Source: Lachnospiraceae bacterium UBA4380 (GTDB lineage Bacteria; Bacillota; Clostridia; Lachnospirales; Lachnospiraceae). From it: a stretch of DNA of 12,894 nucleotides. The notes below the pieces were generated by a model. The model was not told where the DNA came from and searched no databases. It was given only the letters and a program-made list of their open reading frames with translations. Of the stretch, positions 12,629 through 12,894 are shown in pieces; the stretch's first letter is position 1, and every line of letters starts with the position of its first letter. The position numbers and the translations under genes are program-made. The stretch is from positions 1-12,894 of the forward strand of contig DGRU01000108.1 in NCBI GenBank assembly GCA_002390025.1. The letters run 5' to 3'.

Positions 12629-12894
12629 TTGAATACTTCCGACTCTTTACATACAATATCTTTACAGAAACCGGACATGTCCGTGACCATTGCGGGCGTG
12701 ACCTTTAAAAACCCTGTGCTGACGGCATCGGGAACTTTCGGATCCGGCCTGGAGTACTCGGAATTTATCGATCTTTCCCGTCTGGGCGGCCTTGTCACAA
12801 AGGGCGTCTCCAATGTCCCGTGGCCGGGAAATCCCACACCGCGCGTGGCAGAGGTCAGTGCCGGCATGCTCAATGCGATCGGCCTGCAGAATCC
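12629..12894 (+). CDS. pyrD: dihydroorotate dehydrogenase catalytic subunit (class 1B), cut by window end
   Basis: Oxidises dihydroorotate to orotate using FMN, the fourth step of UMP synthesis, in complex with PyrK. The visible 88 codons contain the family N-terminal core: [31 protein letters not shown], and NPTPRVAEV followed by [10 protein letters not shown], which reads into the FMN/substrate region. The class 1 type is supported by pyrK directly upstream. I chose the TTG at 12629 because AGAGGAA (12616-12622) lies six bases before it; the first in-frame ATG (12677) has no ribosome site and would remove 16 residues. The ATG remains possible since homologues usually begin close to that point. 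The 3' part, including the catalytic cysteine region, is beyond the window. Confidence 0.93.
   Translation, partial: MNTSDSLHTISLQKPDMSVTIAGVTFKNPVLTASGTFGSGLEYSEFIDLSRLGGLVTKGVSNVPWPGNPTPRVAEVSAGMLNAIGLQN

Noticed and set aside
1..12894. Mobile elements, CRISPR, tRNA or rRNA genes, defence or toxin-antitoxin systems
   Set aside because: No transposase, integrase, regularly spaced repeats, tRNA cloverleaf or defence-gene motif was seen; all large genes are housekeeping families.

Overview
This window is an ordinary-looking piece of a Gram-positive (Firmicutes) chromosome, most likely from a Clostridia/Lachnospiraceae-type bacterium. The evidence is the glgC-glgD pair, a SpoVG, a PyrK/PyrD (class 1B) dihydroorotate dehydrogenase, strong AGGAGG-like ribosome binding sites, and sigma-A promoters that often carry an extended -10. 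I see no mobile element, CRISPR array, rRNA or tRNA, and no obvious defence or toxin system. Every sizeable gene belongs to a known family. The unexplained signal is in the non-coding gaps.

Layout. Bases 1-1342 (minus) hold murC, cut at its 3' end by the window edge. A 591-base divergent gap (1343-1933) has no convincing gene. It carries a minus-strand intrinsic terminator with no gene in front of it, and two tandem plus-strand promoters for the glycogen genes. glgC, glgD and spoVG (1934-4690, plus) follow as a tight cluster. A 301-base gap with several hairpins and a terminator (about 4918-4954) separates them from pth and mfd (4992-9329, plus), which are 27 bases apart and probably co-transcribed. 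mfd converges on pyrC (9373-10665, minus) across 43 bases. pyrC diverges from plsC-pyrK-pyrD (10948 to the window end, plus, pyrD cut) through a 282-base region. There, two nearly symmetric extended -10 promoters appear to share one palindromic -35 element.

How the genes work together. MurC adds L-alanine to UDP-MurNAc in peptidoglycan synthesis. GlgC and its paralogue GlgD make or regulate ADP-glucose for glycogen. SpoVG is a small nucleic-acid-binding regulator of sporulation and envelope functions. Pth recycles peptidyl-tRNA, and Mfd rescues RNA polymerase stalled at DNA damage. PyrC and PyrD/PyrK carry out consecutive steps (dihydroorotate formation and oxidation) of UMP synthesis and sit on opposite sides of the shared promoter region, which suggests joint control. 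PlsC makes phosphatidic acid and leads the pyrK-pyrD transcription unit. The order spoVG ... pth-mfd recalls the Bacillus subtilis order spoVG-glmU-prs-ctc-pth-fin-mfd, with the genes between spoVG and pth absent and glgC-glgD upstream.

Limits: all family calls come from reading motifs by eye. Promoters, hairpins and terminators were found by manual pairing, without folding energies or expression data.
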